From contig NZ_CP047941.1 of NCBI RefSeq assembly GCF_014279815.1, positions 558,001-622,000 on the forward strand: 64,000 bases of DNA, given 5' to 3'. Positions within the stretch are counted from its first letter, which is position 1. Every line of letters starts with the position of its first letter. The DNA is from Synechococcus sp. NOUM97013. Lineage in GTDB: Bacteria > Cyanobacteriota > Cyanobacteriia > PCC-6307 > Cyanobiaceae. Shown here piece by piece: positions 18,213 to 27,556 of this stretch. The notes beneath the pieces are model-generated. The model made no database searches. It was not told where the DNA came from and saw nothing but the letters and a program-made list of their open reading frames with translations. The translations under genes and the position numbers were made by a program.

Positions 18213-20108
18213 GTGTCCGTTCGATGGTTCTCCCGTCTGCTGGGGCATCCGTTGCCGCGCTCCAGTGCAGGCGATGAGCGACTTCCCAACATTCAGGCGC
18301 TGCCGATTCTGTCGTCAGATGCGCTGTCATCAGTTGCCTATGCCACTGAGGCGGCGCTGGGCATCTTGATTCTGGGTGGAAGCGCAGCCCTAAAGCTGTC
18401 GCTGCCCATCACGCTCGCGATCATCGCTTTGATCGTGATCGTTGTGCTGTCGTACCGACAGGCGATTGCCGCTTATCCCAATGGCGGCGGTTCCTATGTG
18501 GTGGCCCGCGACAATCTCGGACGCAATGTCGGGCTGGTGGCCGCTGCGGCGTTGTTGATCGACTACGCGCTGACGGCAGCGGTCAGCCTGATGGCGGGCA
18601 CCCAGGCCTTGTCATCGCTCGACCCCACGCTTCTGCCCTACGAAGTGCCGATTGCCCTGGTGCTGCTGGTGTTGGTGGGTTGGGCCAATCTGCGCGGGGT
18701 GAAGGAAGCAGGGCGAGTGTTTGCGATCCCCACTTACGCCTTCGTGCTGATGATCGCGCTGCTTACGGTGGCGGGACTGAGAGATCTGACCTTCCATCAC
18801 GGTTGGCATCCCGATCCACCGCCATTGACGGCGGCCTTGGAGCCGATCGGGTTGTTCATGATCCTGCGCGCGTTTAGTTCCGGTTGCTCAGCGATGACGG
18901 GCATTGAAGCGATCGCCAATGGGGTGAAGGTGTTTCGTGAGCCGGCACCGGTCAATGCACGCAAGACGCTGTTGGTGATGGCCGTCCTGCTCTCAGCGAT
19001 GTTCTTCGCCGTCAGCGGCATGGGGTTCATGTATGGGATTGCGCCGAATCCCGACATCACCGTGCTGGCCCAGATCGGACAGCGCGTTTTCGGGAACGGC
19101 AGTGTTCTGTATTGGACTCTGCAGATCACGACCCTGCTCATCCTGGTGCTGGCCGCCAACACGGCGTTCTCCGGCTTCCCCAGGTTGGCGGCGATGCTCG
19201 CGGAGGATCGTTGCCTGCCGATGCAGATGAATCTGCTCGGAGATCGGTTGGTTTATCAAAACGGTATCGGTGTGCTGCTGGGCATCACTGCGCTGATCAT
19301 CGTGATCTGCCGGGGTGACACCACCGTGGCGGTGAACCTTTATGCCCTGGGGGTGTTCACAGCCTTCACCCTGTCGCAACTGGGCCTGGTGCGTCGCTGG
19401 TGGATGCAACGGGGCCCCGGCTGGCGAGGTCGCATGCTCATGAATGCGCTCGGGTCGCTCACCACCTTCGTGGTGCTGGTGGTGATCGTGGTGAGCAAGT
19501 TCGATGAAGGGGCCTGGACGGTGGTGATCGCCATCCCGCTGTTGGTGTGGGGACTGGCTGTGATCCGCCGCCGTTACCGCCAGATCTTTGCGGCATTGGC
19601 CCCCGACCCTGATGCGGCTCCTCTGCAAGTGGTCCCCCGAGATCCGCCGACTGGGCATCACGCCATCGTCTGGATTCCGAGCATGATGCGGCCCGCTTTC
19701 GAGGCGGTGCGTTACGCCTGTTCCTTTGCCGATTCAGTCACCGCGGTGGTGGTGGTTCAGAACGATCAGGACGCCGGACATCTCAGTCAGATGTGGGATC
19801 GCTACGTGGGACCCAACACCGGTGCGCTCGAGTTGGTGCTGCTCGACAGCCCGTTCAGTTCTCTGCTGGATCCTTTCTGTGATTTTGTGACGGCGGCGGA
19901 GCAACGGCATCCCGAACGCATCACCACCGTGGTGATGCCGGTGGCGATTCCCAGGGACCGTCTCGATGTTGCGTTGCTGAATCAGCGGGCTCGGGCCCTG
20001 TTCGAAGCGCTCTCCGATGACCAGAGCCGCGTGTTCTCGATCGTGCGCTATTTCGTGCCGAATGGTCGCGACCCGGCCGGCTCTCGGTCTTCAGGCAGCA
20101 TGGAATGA
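18213..20108 (+). CDS. KimA-like potassium importer (KUP/APC superfamily)
   Basis: A 631-residue transporter with about 12 membrane segments and a ~170-residue soluble C-terminal domain. Motifs LSSDALSSVAYATE, LSYRQAIAAYPNGGGSYVVA, DNLGRNVGLVAAAALLIDY and the FSSGCSAMTGIEAI segment correspond closely to Bacillus subtilis KimA (YdaO) as I remember it. KimA is a high-affinity, proton-coupled K+ importer shut off by c-di-AMP. Most automatic pipelines would call this a generic amino-acid permease. I use the GTG at 18213; a 12-codon longer start at 18177 is possible. K+ transport is inference from family resemblance. Confidence 0.78.
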   Translation: MSVRWFSRLLGHPLPRSSAGDERLPNIQALPILSSDALSSVAYATEAALGILILGGSAALKLSLPITLAIIALIVIVVLSYRQAIAAYPNGGGSYVVARDNLGRNVGLVAAAALLIDYALTAAVSLMAGTQALSSLDPTLLPYEVPIALVLLVLVGWANLRGVKEAGRVFAIPTYAFVLMIALLTVAGLRDLTFHHGWHPDPPPLTAALEPIGLFMILRAFSSGCSAMTGIEAIANGVKVFREPAPVNARKTLLVMAVLLSAMFFAVSGMGFMYGIAPNPDITVLAQIGQRVFGNGSVLYWTLQITTLLILVLAANTAFSGFPRLAAMLAEDRCLPMQMNLLGDRLVYQNGIGVLLGITALIIVICRGDTTVAVNLYALGVFTAFTLSQLGLVRRWWMQRGPGWRGRMLMNALGSLTTFVVLVVIVVSKFDEGAWTVVIAIPLLVWGLAVIRRRYRQIFAALAPDPDAAPLQVVPRDPPTGHHAIVWIPSMMRPAFEAVRYACSFADSVTAVVVVQNDQDAGHLSQMWDRYVGPNTGALELVLLDSPFSSLLDPFCDFVTAAEQRHPERITTVVMPVAIPRDRLDVALLNQRARALFEALSDDQSRVFSIVRYFVPNGRDPAGSRSSGSME

Positions 20109-20123
20109 TCATGATCACGCTCT

Positions 20124-21293
20124 GTGGCTGACCCTCGGGATCTCCAGCTCAGCTCCTACGACTACCAATTGCCGGAGGAGCGCATCGCTCAGTCGCCAGT
20201 GGAGCCGCGACATGCCGCAAGGTTGCTGTCGGTGCCAGCACTGGAAGACTCGATCGAGCGGGCGGGACATCTTCAGGTGTGGGATTGGCACGAGCAGCTT
20301 CAGGACGGCGATCTGCTCGTGGTCAATGACACCCGTGTGCTGCGAGCACGACTTCGGGTGCGCCGATCAGGCGGAGGCCTTGCCGAACTGCTGGTGCTGG
20401 AACCTCAGGGTGAGGGGCGCTGGCTCTGTCTGGCACGACCGGGCAAGAAGCTGAAGCCTGGCGATCAGGTGTGGCTGGAAGCCCTGGAGCAGGAGCCCCT
20501 CCCGTTGCAGGTTGTGGCCACCGATGGATCGAGTGGCGGTCGCATCATCCAGTTCCCTCTGGGCTATGCCGATGCGGCAGCAATCGAGGGCCTGCTGGAA
20601 CGCTACGGCGAGGTGCCGCTGCCGCCCTACATCACCCGGCATGACGACTCCGACCAGGAGCGCTATCAGACGCGCTACGCCTCCCGCCCGGGAGCGGTGG
20701 CGGCTCCCACAGCGGGTCTGCATCTCAGCGATGAGTTGCTGCAGGCGATCAAGGACCGGGGCGTGCAGATGGCGACCATCACTCTCCACGTGGGGTTGGG
20801 TACCTTCCGGCCGGTGGAAACGGAGGATCTTCGTGACCTCAGCCTCCACAGCGAGTGGGTGGAGGTCACACCTGATCTGGTGGCTCAAGTGGAGGCCTGT
20901 CGCCGACGCGGAGGTCGGGTGATTGCTGTGGGAACCACCAGTGTGAGGGCCCTGGAAGGGGCCGCGGCAGCATCAGGAGGAACGCTGCAACCGTTGAAGG
21001 GGCCGGTGGATCTGGTGATTCAGCCTGGTTTCCGCTTTGCGGTAGTGCAGGGATTGTTGACCAATTTCCATCTGCCTAAGAGTTCTCTGCTGCTGTTGGT
21101 CAGTGCCCTGATCGGGCGTCAACGACTGCTGGATCTCTATCGGGTCGCCATTGATGAGGCCTATCGCTTCTATTCCTACGGTGATGCGATGTGGATTGCT
21201 CCAGAGGCAGTGCTTCCTGAAGCCCGATGTGCCGCACGCGCTTCAGGTTCAGATCCCCAATCGAAACCCTTCCAATCAGACGACCACAGTTGA
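20124..21293 (+). CDS. queA: S-adenosylmethionine:tRNA ribosyltransferase-isomerase
   Basis: Converts preQ1 in tRNA to epoxyqueuosine using the ribosyl part of SAM. The 389-residue protein has [14 protein letters not shown] at the start, [12 protein letters not shown], the [11 protein letters not shown] motif, [11 protein letters not shown] and the C-terminal [16 protein letters not shown]. It begins with GTG 15 bp after the transporter gene. The last ~20 residues are a non-conserved tail. Its TGA overlaps the ATG of the next gene by one base (TGATG). Confidence 0.95.
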   Translation: MADPRDLQLSSYDYQLPEERIAQSPVEPRHAARLLSVPALEDSIERAGHLQVWDWHEQLQDGDLLVVNDTRVLRARLRVRRSGGGLAELLVLEPQGEGRWLCLARPGKKLKPGDQVWLEALEQEPLPLQVVATDGSSGGRIIQFPLGYADAAAIEGLLERYGEVPLPPYITRHDDSDQERYQTRYASRPGAVAAPTAGLHLSDELLQAIKDRGVQMATITLHVGLGTFRPVETEDLRDLSLHSEWVEVTPDLVAQVEACRRRGGRVIAVGTTSVRALEGAAAASGGTLQPLKGPVDLVIQPGFRFAVVQGLLTNFHLPKSSLLLLVSALIGRQRLLDLYRVAIDEAYRFYSYGDAMWIAPEAVLPEARCAARASGSDPQSKPFQSDDHS

Positions 21294-21970
21294 TGCTTCC
21301 TCGACAGCGCCACATCTTTCTGAATCGTTATCGATTGCGTCGCAGCCTGACCATCGGCACCATCTTGACGTTGCTCTTCTATCACCCGTTCACGGGTAAG
21401 GAAGCACTGTCCATCGGCATGTTGGCGGCGTTGGTGGTGGATGCAGTGCTCTTCTTCAAAACTTCATGGTCAATGGATTACGCGCAGACCAAGGCGCTGT
21501 TTGATCATGAAAGGTTGCGTCCCGGTCTCTTGATTAAAAGCACGGTGGCGATTAATTTTCTCGGCCTGGGTGTGATGAGCCTTTGTGTTAGTGATCTCGG
21601 TTCCAAACAGCCAGTGCTGCCAGAGGATCTGCGTATTTTTATTTATTTTGTCTCGATCTTGCTGATTTGGATCAGCCTGCATCACGGCTATGCCATGCAT
21701 TACGCCAAGATTTTCTTCCACGTGAATGCCGATAGGGATGATGCAGAAAATGCGGAATCAGCCACAAAGGTGTTTTCTTTTCCAGATGATCGACGTCCAG
21801 TCTTGTTTGATTTTCTCTATGTCGCTTATGCCATTGGGATGACCTTTGGGATGACCGATGTTGGTGCGCAATCAACCGAGATTCGTAAGGTTGTGCTGGC
21901 GCAGGCGATGCTGGCTTTTCTCTTCGCGACAACGGCAATTTCAGCCATTGCTAGTTTGTTCACCGCCTGA
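21293..21970 (+). CDS. DUF1345-like membrane protein
   Basis: A 225-residue inner-membrane protein with four to six hydrophobic segments. The central ISLHHGYAMHYAKIFF followed by an acidic loop and FSFPDDRRPVLFDFLYVAYAIGMTFGMTDV matches what I know of the DUF1345 family, of unknown function. The start ATG at 21293 shares one base with the queA stop, so translation is probably coupled. The DNA is visibly AT-richer than queA and cysK on either side, which fits recent acquisition. It ends before a hairpin shared with cysK. Confidence 0.72.
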   Translation: MLPRQRHIFLNRYRLRRSLTIGTILTLLFYHPFTGKEALSIGMLAALVVDAVLFFKTSWSMDYAQTKALFDHERLRPGLLIKSTVAINFLGLGVMSLCVSDLGSKQPVLPEDLRIFIYFVSILLIWISLHHGYAMHYAKIFFHVNADRDDAENAESATKVFSFPDDRRPVLFDFLYVAYAIGMTFGMTDVGAQSTEIRKVVLAQAMLAFLFATTAISAIASLFTA

Positions 21971-21982
21971 AAGCTGACATCA

Positions 21983-22010
21983 AAAAAGCCCTGCTATTCA
22001 GCAGGGCTTC
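21983..22010 (-). terminator. Intrinsic terminator of cysK
   Basis: Perfect 8-bp inverted repeat GCCCTGCT/AGCAGGGC (21988-21995 and 22000-22007) with a 4-base loop. On the minus strand the stem is followed by a run of T (the plus strand shows six A just left of the stem), so it is a strong terminator for cysK and a weak one for the convergent DUF1345 gene. Confidence 0.85.
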
Positions 22011-22039
22011 AGTTGCATTCAGGAAAGACCTGATCCTGT

Positions 22040-23026
22040 TCAGACAGCGACGGGTTGTTCGATGATGCCGGTGGGAACATCGGCAAACATCACAGAGGAG
22101 AGATAGCGCTCCGCCAGGTCAGGCAGCACCACCACGATGGTCTTGCCGGCGTAGGCGTCCTGTTGTGCCAGGCGAATGGCAGCGGCGGCTGCGGCGCCAC
22201 AAGAAATGCCCACCAGCAGACCTTCCTCCTTGGCCAGACGCAGAGCCATCGCGATGGATTCGTCGTTGGTCACCTGCTCCACCTTGTCGACCACGGAGAG
22301 GTCAAGGTTCTTGGGAATGAAGCCAGCGCCGATGCCCTGAATCTTGTGGGGGCCAGGCTTCACCTCTTCGCCGTTTATGGTCTGGGTGATCACTGGGCTG
22401 TGGGTGGGTTCCACGGCGACGGATTCAATCGCCTTGCCGGCTTCATTCTTGATGTAGCGCGACACACCGGTGATGGTTCCACCGGTTCCAACGCCAGCGA
22501 CGAGCACGTCGATGGCGCCATCACAGTCATTCCAGATCTCAGGACCGGTGGTCTTCTCGTGGATTTCGGGGTTGGCCGGGTTGTCGAACTGCCCAGGCAT
22601 GAAGTACTTGCCAGGATCGGTGGCGGCGATCTCCTTGGCCTTGGCGATGGCACCGGGCATGCCTTTGGCTGCTTCGGTGAGCACGATCTCAGCACCCAGA
22701 ACGGCCATCACGCGGCGACGTTCGATCGACATCGACTCGGGCATGGTGAGCACGAGTTTGTAACCGCGGGCTGCTGCGGTGAAGGCCAAGGCAATGCCGG
22801 TGTTGCCGGAGGTGGGCTCCACAATCACCTTGCCTTCGGTGAGCTCACCACGCTTCTCGGCGTCCCAGATCATGTTCGCGCCGATCCGGCACTTCACGCT
22901 GTATGCGGGGTTGCGACCTTCGACCTTGGCGAGGACGGTGGCTTTGCAGCCCTTGGTCACGTGGTTGAGGCGCACCAGGGGGGTGTTGCCAATGGCCTGG
23001 CTGTTATCGGCGTAAACGCGAGACAT
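22040..23026 (-). CDS. cysK: Cysteine synthase A (O-acetylserine sulfhydrylase)
   Basis: PLP enzyme joining O-acetylserine and sulfide to make cysteine. The 328-residue protein has NTPLVRLN, the PLP lysine K45 in [10 protein letters not shown], the [11 protein letters not shown] substrate loop, [12 protein letters not shown] phosphate loop and the C-terminal [11 protein letters not shown] choose the ATG at 23026 ([10 protein letters not shown]); a 10-residue longer start at 23056 is less like the family. It lies downstream of two trans-sulfuration genes on the same strand, forming a sulfur amino acid block. Confidence 0.95.
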   Translation of the reverse strand: MSRVYADNSQAIGNTPLVRLNHVTKGCKATVLAKVEGRNPAYSVKCRIGANMIWDAEKRGELTEGKVIVEPTSGNTGIALAFTAAARGYKLVLTMPESMSIERRRVMAVLGAEIVLTEAAKGMPGAIAKAKEIAATDPGKYFMPGQFDNPANPEIHEKTTGPEIWNDCDGAIDVLVAGVGTGGTITGVSRYIKNEAGKAIESVAVEPTHSPVITQTINGEEVKPGPHKIQGIGAGFIPKNLDLSVVDKVEQVTNDESIAMALRLAKEEGLLVGISCGAAAAAAIRLAQQDAYAGKTIVVVLPDLAERYLSSVMFADVPTGIIEQPVAV

Positions 23027-23201
23027 GGGAAGTCGGAGATTGGCCAATTTCAGCAATGTAGATAGAGCATTTGACTACTCGCCTGTGTCTTAAGGGCTTG
23101 TTCAAAATCTGATAGATCGACCCCATTCAGGTGTTGCGGTCGCTGATGGGAACCGAGCCTTGTGGCGATCGACATCAGTGACCCCAAAAGCCCCTGTGTG
23201 T

Positions 23202-24686
23202 CTAAGCCCTCAGAGCTTGTTCAAAGCGCTGCCAAAGCTCTTCCGGGTCCTCAAGGCCCACCGACACTCTCAGCAGATGGGATGGCACGCCACAGCGTTC
23301 CGCCCAGGCCAGCTCCTCGTAGTGAGCGAGAAGCACATAGGGACAGACCAGTGTGAAAGCGGTCCCAAGACTGGGACCTTTGCAAACCGCTAGGGCGTCG
23401 TACACCCGTTGCGCTTGTTCGCTGCCGCCCTTGAGTTCAAAGGAGAGCAAGCAGCCATGGCCTCCGCCCGGTCGTTGCAGCTGCCGAAAGTTCTCACAGT
23501 CACCAGGATGAAACACCCTTGCCACCGCAGGGTGCTGGCGCAGGCGTTTCGCCAACAACAGGGTGTTGGCATTCAATCGGGGGATGCGATCGCCGACATC
23601 GCGGCTTCCTTGCTCCAAGACCATGGCATCGAGGTCTGCTAGTGGGGCTAGGGGTTGGCGTTGTCGTGCCGTTTCAGTGAGCTGTGCGTGCCAAGGGGAG
23701 TGGGGGCTGATGACCAGGCTGCCCGCGAGCACATCGCCGCGACCGGCAAAGCTTTTGGTGAGGGAACTGAAGACCATGTCGACGTGCGGCAAGGCATCGA
23801 CATTCAGACCGGAGCCGATGGTGTCGTCGGCGATCACAGGAATGTTGCGTTGGTGCGCGAGCTCGCTGATCACGGCAAGGTCGACACAGCGCAGCATGGG
23901 GTTGCTGGGTAGCTCCACCACCACCGCAGCAGGTTGCAGGGCGTCGAGCGTGGATTGCACGCTGGCCGCGCGGTCATCCAGCGTGAGCTCCGCTCCCGCG
24001 AAGACCACCTGCGGCAGTTTCAGCACGTCGACGTAAGGGAAGCCGATCTGCAGCACCGGCCGTGTCGGCTTCGCATCAAACACCAGTTCAAGCGCTCGAT
24101 GCAGGGCGGCCATCCCGGAGGGATGCAGGCTGATCGCCTCGTGCTGGCAGCCGTAGATCTCAGCCAAACGCTGAACCACGTTGAAGCGTGCGGATGCACC
24201 GGCCTCTGGATCTGGCGCGCTGTCATGACCAAGGGCCACAGCGGCAAGCCTGGAGGAGGCACCAAGCCCTGTGTGTTGCCAGTACGCCTTAGCTGCTGGT
24301 GTGCTGATGGCATCGGCGACCAGGCAGGTCAGTCCATGGATGGTTTCCAGATGTGTGGTTCCGTTGGCTTGTTGCCGCGAGCAGTGCGTCTGAGCCGCGG
24401 TTGCTGCAGCCCGATTGGGATAAGGCCAGCTGCTTGATCCCTGAGGAAAAGCTGCGTTGGCCTGCTGCAGTGCCTCTTTCGCCAGTGCGGCCACCAGTGG
24501 ATGCAAACCGAAGCGCGGGTACACCGTTCGCAGGGCGTTGCGGCAGTTCGGATCGTTTTCCTCGTAAGCGATCACATCACGCCAGGTGGGCAGGGCCACC
24601 GAGACGGCGTGAGGGGAATCGGGCAGCGGATGGCCCAGATCGCTGGCCTGCCAGCAGGGATCGCGCCATAAGTCGCGAGCACTCAT
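23202..24686 (-). CDS. Trans-sulfuration PLP enzyme resembling fungal-type cystathionine gamma-synthase
   Basis: A 494-residue Cys/Met-metabolism PLP enzyme, about 100 residues longer than bacterial MetB. The PLP lysine is in FSSLTKSFAGRGDVLAGS. The N-terminal extension contains PHAVSVALPTWRDVIAYEE followed by VYPRFGLHP, a signature I associate with the fungal Str2/Met7 type of cystathionine gamma-synthase. Probable role: O-activated homoserine plus cysteine to cystathionine in methionine synthesis (inference). Its start overlaps the stop of the upstream trans-sulfuration gene by 4 bp. Confidence 0.82.
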   Translation of the reverse strand: MSARDLWRDPCWQASDLGHPLPDSPHAVSVALPTWRDVIAYEENDPNCRNALRTVYPRFGLHPLVAALAKEALQQANAAFPQGSSSWPYPNRAAATAAQTHCSRQQANGTTHLETIHGLTCLVADAISTPAAKAYWQHTGLGASSRLAAVALGHDSAPDPEAGASARFNVVQRLAEIYGCQHEAISLHPSGMAALHRALELVFDAKPTRPVLQIGFPYVDVLKLPQVVFAGAELTLDDRAASVQSTLDALQPAAVVVELPSNPMLRCVDLAVISELAHQRNIPVIADDTIGSGLNVDALPHVDMVFSSLTKSFAGRGDVLAGSLVISPHSPWHAQLTETARQRQPLAPLADLDAMVLEQGSRDVGDRIPRLNANTLLLAKRLRQHPAVARVFHPGDCENFRQLQRPGGGHGCLLSFELKGGSEQAQRVYDALAVCKGPSLGTAFTLVCPYVLLAHYEELAWAERCGVPSHLLRVSVGLEDPEELWQRFEQALRA

Positions 24687-25864
24687 TGCAGCTGAGACAA
24701 CGCCTGGTCGAGATCGTCAATCAAATCCGAGACATCCTCACAACCCACCGACAGGCGGATCAGCCCATCGCTGATGCCCAGCTTCTGCTTCACCTCGCTG
24801 GCAACAGCGGCGTGGGTCATGGTGGCTGGATGGCAGATCAGGCTCTCGACGCCACCGAGGCTTTCAGCCATCGTGAACCAGCGCAGTGCCTTGCAGACGG
24901 CGTAGGCCTGGTCACGGCTGGCGTTGATGCCGATGGTGACGATGGCTCCCCCATGGCGCATCTGCTTGAGGGCTACGTCCTGCTGGGGATGGTCTGAACG
25001 GTGGGGATAACGCACCCAGCTCACCTGAGGGTGATTTGCCAGGTGATCCGCCAGTGCGGCGGCATTGGCCATCTGCTGCTTCAGCCGCAGGGGCAGGGTT
25101 TTGATCCCGCGGGTGATCAACCAGCAGTCGAAGGGTGACGGCTGCAGGCCCAGGGCCTTCTGCGCGAACACCATCTTCTGGTACCAGCTGGGATCGTCAG
25201 TGCACACCGCCCCACCCAGGGCATCGGAATGGCCGTTGATGTATTTGGTGGTGCTGGTGAGCGAGAGGGTGGCTCCCAGTTCCAGCGGGCGTTGCACCAG
25301 GGCTGTGGCAAAGGTGTTGTCCACCACAACCGGAACATCGGCGGCCTTGGCAGCGGCACACACCGCCTCCAGATCAATCACCTTCAGCAAGGGATTGGTG
25401 GGGCTTTCCAGCCAGACCATGGCTGGCTGGCTGGCGGCAATGGTCTCAGCCGCTGATGGGGCGGTGAAGTCCACCCATTGCGTGCGCACGCCGAACTTGG
25501 CGAACACCTGCTCGAACAGACGCACGGTGCAGCCGTAGAGATTTTCTTCGCACAGCACCAGATCGCCCTGACGTAGTCCGGAGGCAATGGCGGTGATCGC
25601 GCTCACGCCGGAGCCGAACACCGTGGCGTGTTCACAGTGCTCCACCGACGCCAGCACACCCTCCAGGATCCGGAAGTTGGGGTTGCCGGAGCGCGTGTAG
25701 TCGAACCCCTCGGGGTTGCCGTGGGCAAACGTGGAGGTGGCATAGATCGGAGGCATCACCGTGCCCGTGCCCTCCGCGAAGCTCTCGCCGTGATGAATGG
25801 CTCGGGTGCTGTCGGCCGGTGCTGGTGCGGGACGCTGCAAGGCGTGGCTGCGATCAAGCGGCAA
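24683..25864 (-). CDS. Cystathionine synthase/lyase family PLP enzyme
   Basis: A 393-residue enzyme of the bacterial MetB/MetC type: IHHGESFAEGTGTVMPPI at the N-terminus, YTRSGNPNFRILEGVLASVE, VVDNTFATALVQRPLELGA, and the PLP lysine in STTKYINGHSDALGG. Motifs alone do not separate cystathionine gamma-synthase from gamma- or beta-lyase. Because the gene that overlaps it downstream looks like a gamma-synthase, a lyase role or a second synthase are both open. The two are almost certainly co-translated (4-bp overlap). Confidence 0.87.
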   Translation of the reverse strand: MPLDRSHALQRPAPAPADSTRAIHHGESFAEGTGTVMPPIYATSTFAHGNPEGFDYTRSGNPNFRILEGVLASVEHCEHATVFGSGVSAITAIASGLRQGDLVLCEENLYGCTVRLFEQVFAKFGVRTQWVDFTAPSAAETIAASQPAMVWLESPTNPLLKVIDLEAVCAAAKAADVPVVVDNTFATALVQRPLELGATLSLTSTTKYINGHSDALGGAVCTDDPSWYQKMVFAQKALGLQPSPFDCWLITRGIKTLPLRLKQQMANAAALADHLANHPQVSWVRYPHRSDHPQQDVALKQMRHGGAIVTIGINASRDQAYAVCKALRWFTMAESLGGVESLICHPATMTHAAVASEVKQKLGISDGLIRLSVGCEDVSDLIDDLDQALSQLQ

Positions 25865-25921
25865 GGCTAGGAAACGGCCTGTTGACCGCCGCTAGCGTCG
25901 GGTCAGATCAGATCTTCCGCC

Positions 25922-26179
25922 GTGGCTGAAAGCGCACCGCAGCAGCTTGAAAAAGATGAATGGCGGGATCACGTGCTTAGCGAGATCGTCACGTTTCTGA
26001 GCGAGAACAAAGAGCAGATTCATGCCCGCTACCTGGAGCAGCGTGACGGTCAGCTGTCACGTCAGCTGATCGAGGAGGCAGGGTTGATGGATTTTGAACT
26101 GGCCATCACGTTCCTGGAAGACAAACCCAAAGGCTTTGGCCTGGGTCTGGGCTTTTTCAAGGCCAACCTGATCCGCTGA
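25922..26179 (+). CDS. Small conserved hypothetical protein
   Basis: An 85-residue acidic, probably helical, soluble protein starting with GTG. It ends in a Gly/Phe-rich segment (PKGFGLGLGFFKANLIR). I do not recognise a family. It is divergent from the trans-sulfuration gene (57 bp between starts) and convergent with rpsD. Normal codon use for the region and a regular composition support it as a real gene. Confidence 0.6.
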   Translation: MAESAPQQLEKDEWRDHVLSEIVTFLSENKEQIHARYLEQRDGQLSRQLIEEAGLMDFELAITFLEDKPKGFGLGLGFFKANLIR

Positions 26180-26213
26180 GGCACGGATTCACTGAGGCAC
26201 TGATCCGCGCAGG

Positions 26214-26251
26214 TGCAAAAAAATCCCCGCCTCGGCGGTGCCGGGCGGGGA
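26214..26251 (-). terminator. Intrinsic terminator of rpsD
   Basis: 8-bp inverted repeat TCCCCGCC/GGCGGGGA (26224-26231 and 26244-26251) with a GC-rich loop. The plus strand carries a run of seven A directly before the stem, so on the minus strand the stem is followed by TTTTTTT. It lies 29 bp past the rpsD stop. Confidence 0.85.
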
Positions 26252-26279
26252 CGATGACCATGAACGGGATGAGCAGGTC

Positions 26280-26888
26280 TCAGACCTTGCGGGAGTAGTA
26301 CTCCACCACCAGCAGTTCATTGATTTCCAGTGCGACCCATTCGCGTTCGCACTTGCTCACGACCTTGGCGCTGAGCTTCGATTTATCGAGCTCCAGGTGC
26401 GGAGGCACGTTGGCCAGGCCGGGGAATTCGAGGTTGCCTTCAGCCAGCTTTTTGCTGCCTTTGCGTTCGCGGATCGCGATCACATCACCGGCCTTGCATT
26501 GATAGCTGGCGATGTCGGTGACGCGGCCGTTCACGGTGACGTGGCCGTGGTTCACCAGCTGGCGGGCGCCAGGCACGGTGGGGCCGAAACCGAGACGGAA
26601 GCAGACGTTGTCGAGACGGTTCTCGAGCAGCTTGAGCAGGTTGGTTCCTGTGGAACCGTCCTGGGCGCGCGCTTTCTTCACGTAGCGCACGAGTTGGCGT
26701 TCAGACACGCCGTAGTTGAAGCGAAGCTTCTGCTTCTCTTCGAGACGGATCGCGTATTCAGAGCGCTTGCGACGGGCCTGGCCGTGCTGACCGGGGGGAT
26801 AGGACCGCTTTGCGGCCTTCCGGGTGAGACCGGGGAGGTCTCCCAAGCGCCGCGTGATCCTCAGGCGAGGGCCGCGGTAACGAGACAT
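26280..26888 (-). CDS. rpsD: 30S ribosomal protein S4
   Basis: Primary 16S rRNA-binding protein that starts assembly of the 30S body. 202 residues, the normal length: [47 protein letters not shown] and the S4 RNA-binding domain [12 protein letters not shown]...[13 protein letters not shown]. The start at 26888 gives the canonical MSRYRGP N-terminus. It is a stand-alone gene with its own terminator, as in many cyanobacteria. Confidence 0.97.
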   Translation of the reverse strand: MSRYRGPRLRITRRLGDLPGLTRKAAKRSYPPGQHGQARRKRSEYAIRLEEKQKLRFNYGVSERQLVRYVKKARAQDGSTGTNLLKLLENRLDNVCFRLGFGPTVPGARQLVNHGHVTVNGRVTDIASYQCKAGDVIAIRERKGSKKLAEGNLEFPGLANVPPHLELDKSKLSAKVVSKCEREWVALEINELLVVEYYSRKV

Positions 26889-26962
26889 AAGTAAGGAAGG
26901 TGTTGGAGCATCCGCACCGCTCAACCGTCATGCTGGACACAGGGTCCGCACCGCGGTTTCAC

Positions 26963-27241
26963 ATGCGCGAATCAAACACTTTATCTGGCGACAAACCTCA
27001 CACCTTGGCGCGATCCCTCAACCAGACGCTGGCGCAGTTGATGCTGGCGCTGATCGGCTTCTATCGCCGCTGGATCTCGCCGATGCTTGGCCCCCGCTGT
27101 CGTTTTATTCCCACCTGCAGCGCCTACGGAGTGGAAGCGATTCAGCGCCATGGTCCATGGCGTGGTGGCTGGCTCACCCTGCGCCGGATCAGCCGGTGCC
27201 ATCCCTTCACCCCCTGCGGCTGTGACCCCGTCCCCGACTGA
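26963..27241 (+). CDS. yidD: Membrane protein insertion efficiency factor YidD
   Basis: Small membrane-associated protein helping YidC insert inner-membrane proteins. The core [39 protein letters not shown] with the CGCDPVP end is diagnostic; quoted in part, [14 protein letters not shown] contains two of the conserved cysteines. I pick the ATG at 26963 (92 residues), close to the usual size. Starts at 26900 or 26930 would lie right against rpsD. The end overlaps the glutaredoxin-like gene by 20 bp. Confidence 0.88.
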   Translation: MRESNTLSGDKPHTLARSLNQTLAQLMLALIGFYRRWISPMLGPRCRFIPTCSAYGVEAIQRHGPWRGGWLTLRRISRCHPFTPCGCDPVPD

Positions 27242-27530
27242 ACCGCTTCAGCTCACCCTGTTCAGCCGCCAGGGTTGCTGCCTTTGTGAGGGCCTGGAGC
27301 AGCGGCTGCGGCAGTTGGATCTCAGCCAGTTGCGCCCTCCCCTGCAACTCACGGTCATTGATATCGATGCTCCGGGTGTCGACCCAGACCTGCACGCTCG
27401 CTACGACCTTGAGGTGCCGGTTCTGCATCTCATGGATGTTCCCTTACCCCGGGTCTCGCCGCGCCTGAATGCCGAGGGACTGTTCAGTTGGTTGCAACGG
27501 CTATCTCCCACCAGCGCAGGATCGGACTAG
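27222..27530 (+). CDS. Glutaredoxin-like thiol protein (DUF836 type)
   Basis: A 102-residue thioredoxin-fold protein. The redox motif is C19-C-L-C22 in [17 protein letters not shown], followed by [30 protein letters not shown], which contains the cis-proline loop (VPVL). The GTG at 27222 overlaps the yidD end by 20 bp. The stop at 27530 lies 26 bp before the chosen murE start. Probable role in thiol-disulfide exchange; partner unknown. Confidence 0.78.
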   Translation: MTPSPTEPLQLTLFSRQGCCLCEGLEQRLRQLDLSQLRPPLQLTVIDIDAPGVDPDLHARYDLEVPVLHLMDVPLPRVSPRLNAEGLFSWLQRLSPTSAGSD

Positions 27531-27556
27531 AAAAGCTGGATTCATGGGGGTTGTTG

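Noticed and set aside
22055-23065. 336-codon frame opposite cysK
   Set aside because: Gly/His-rich antisense shadow; cysK has every family motif.
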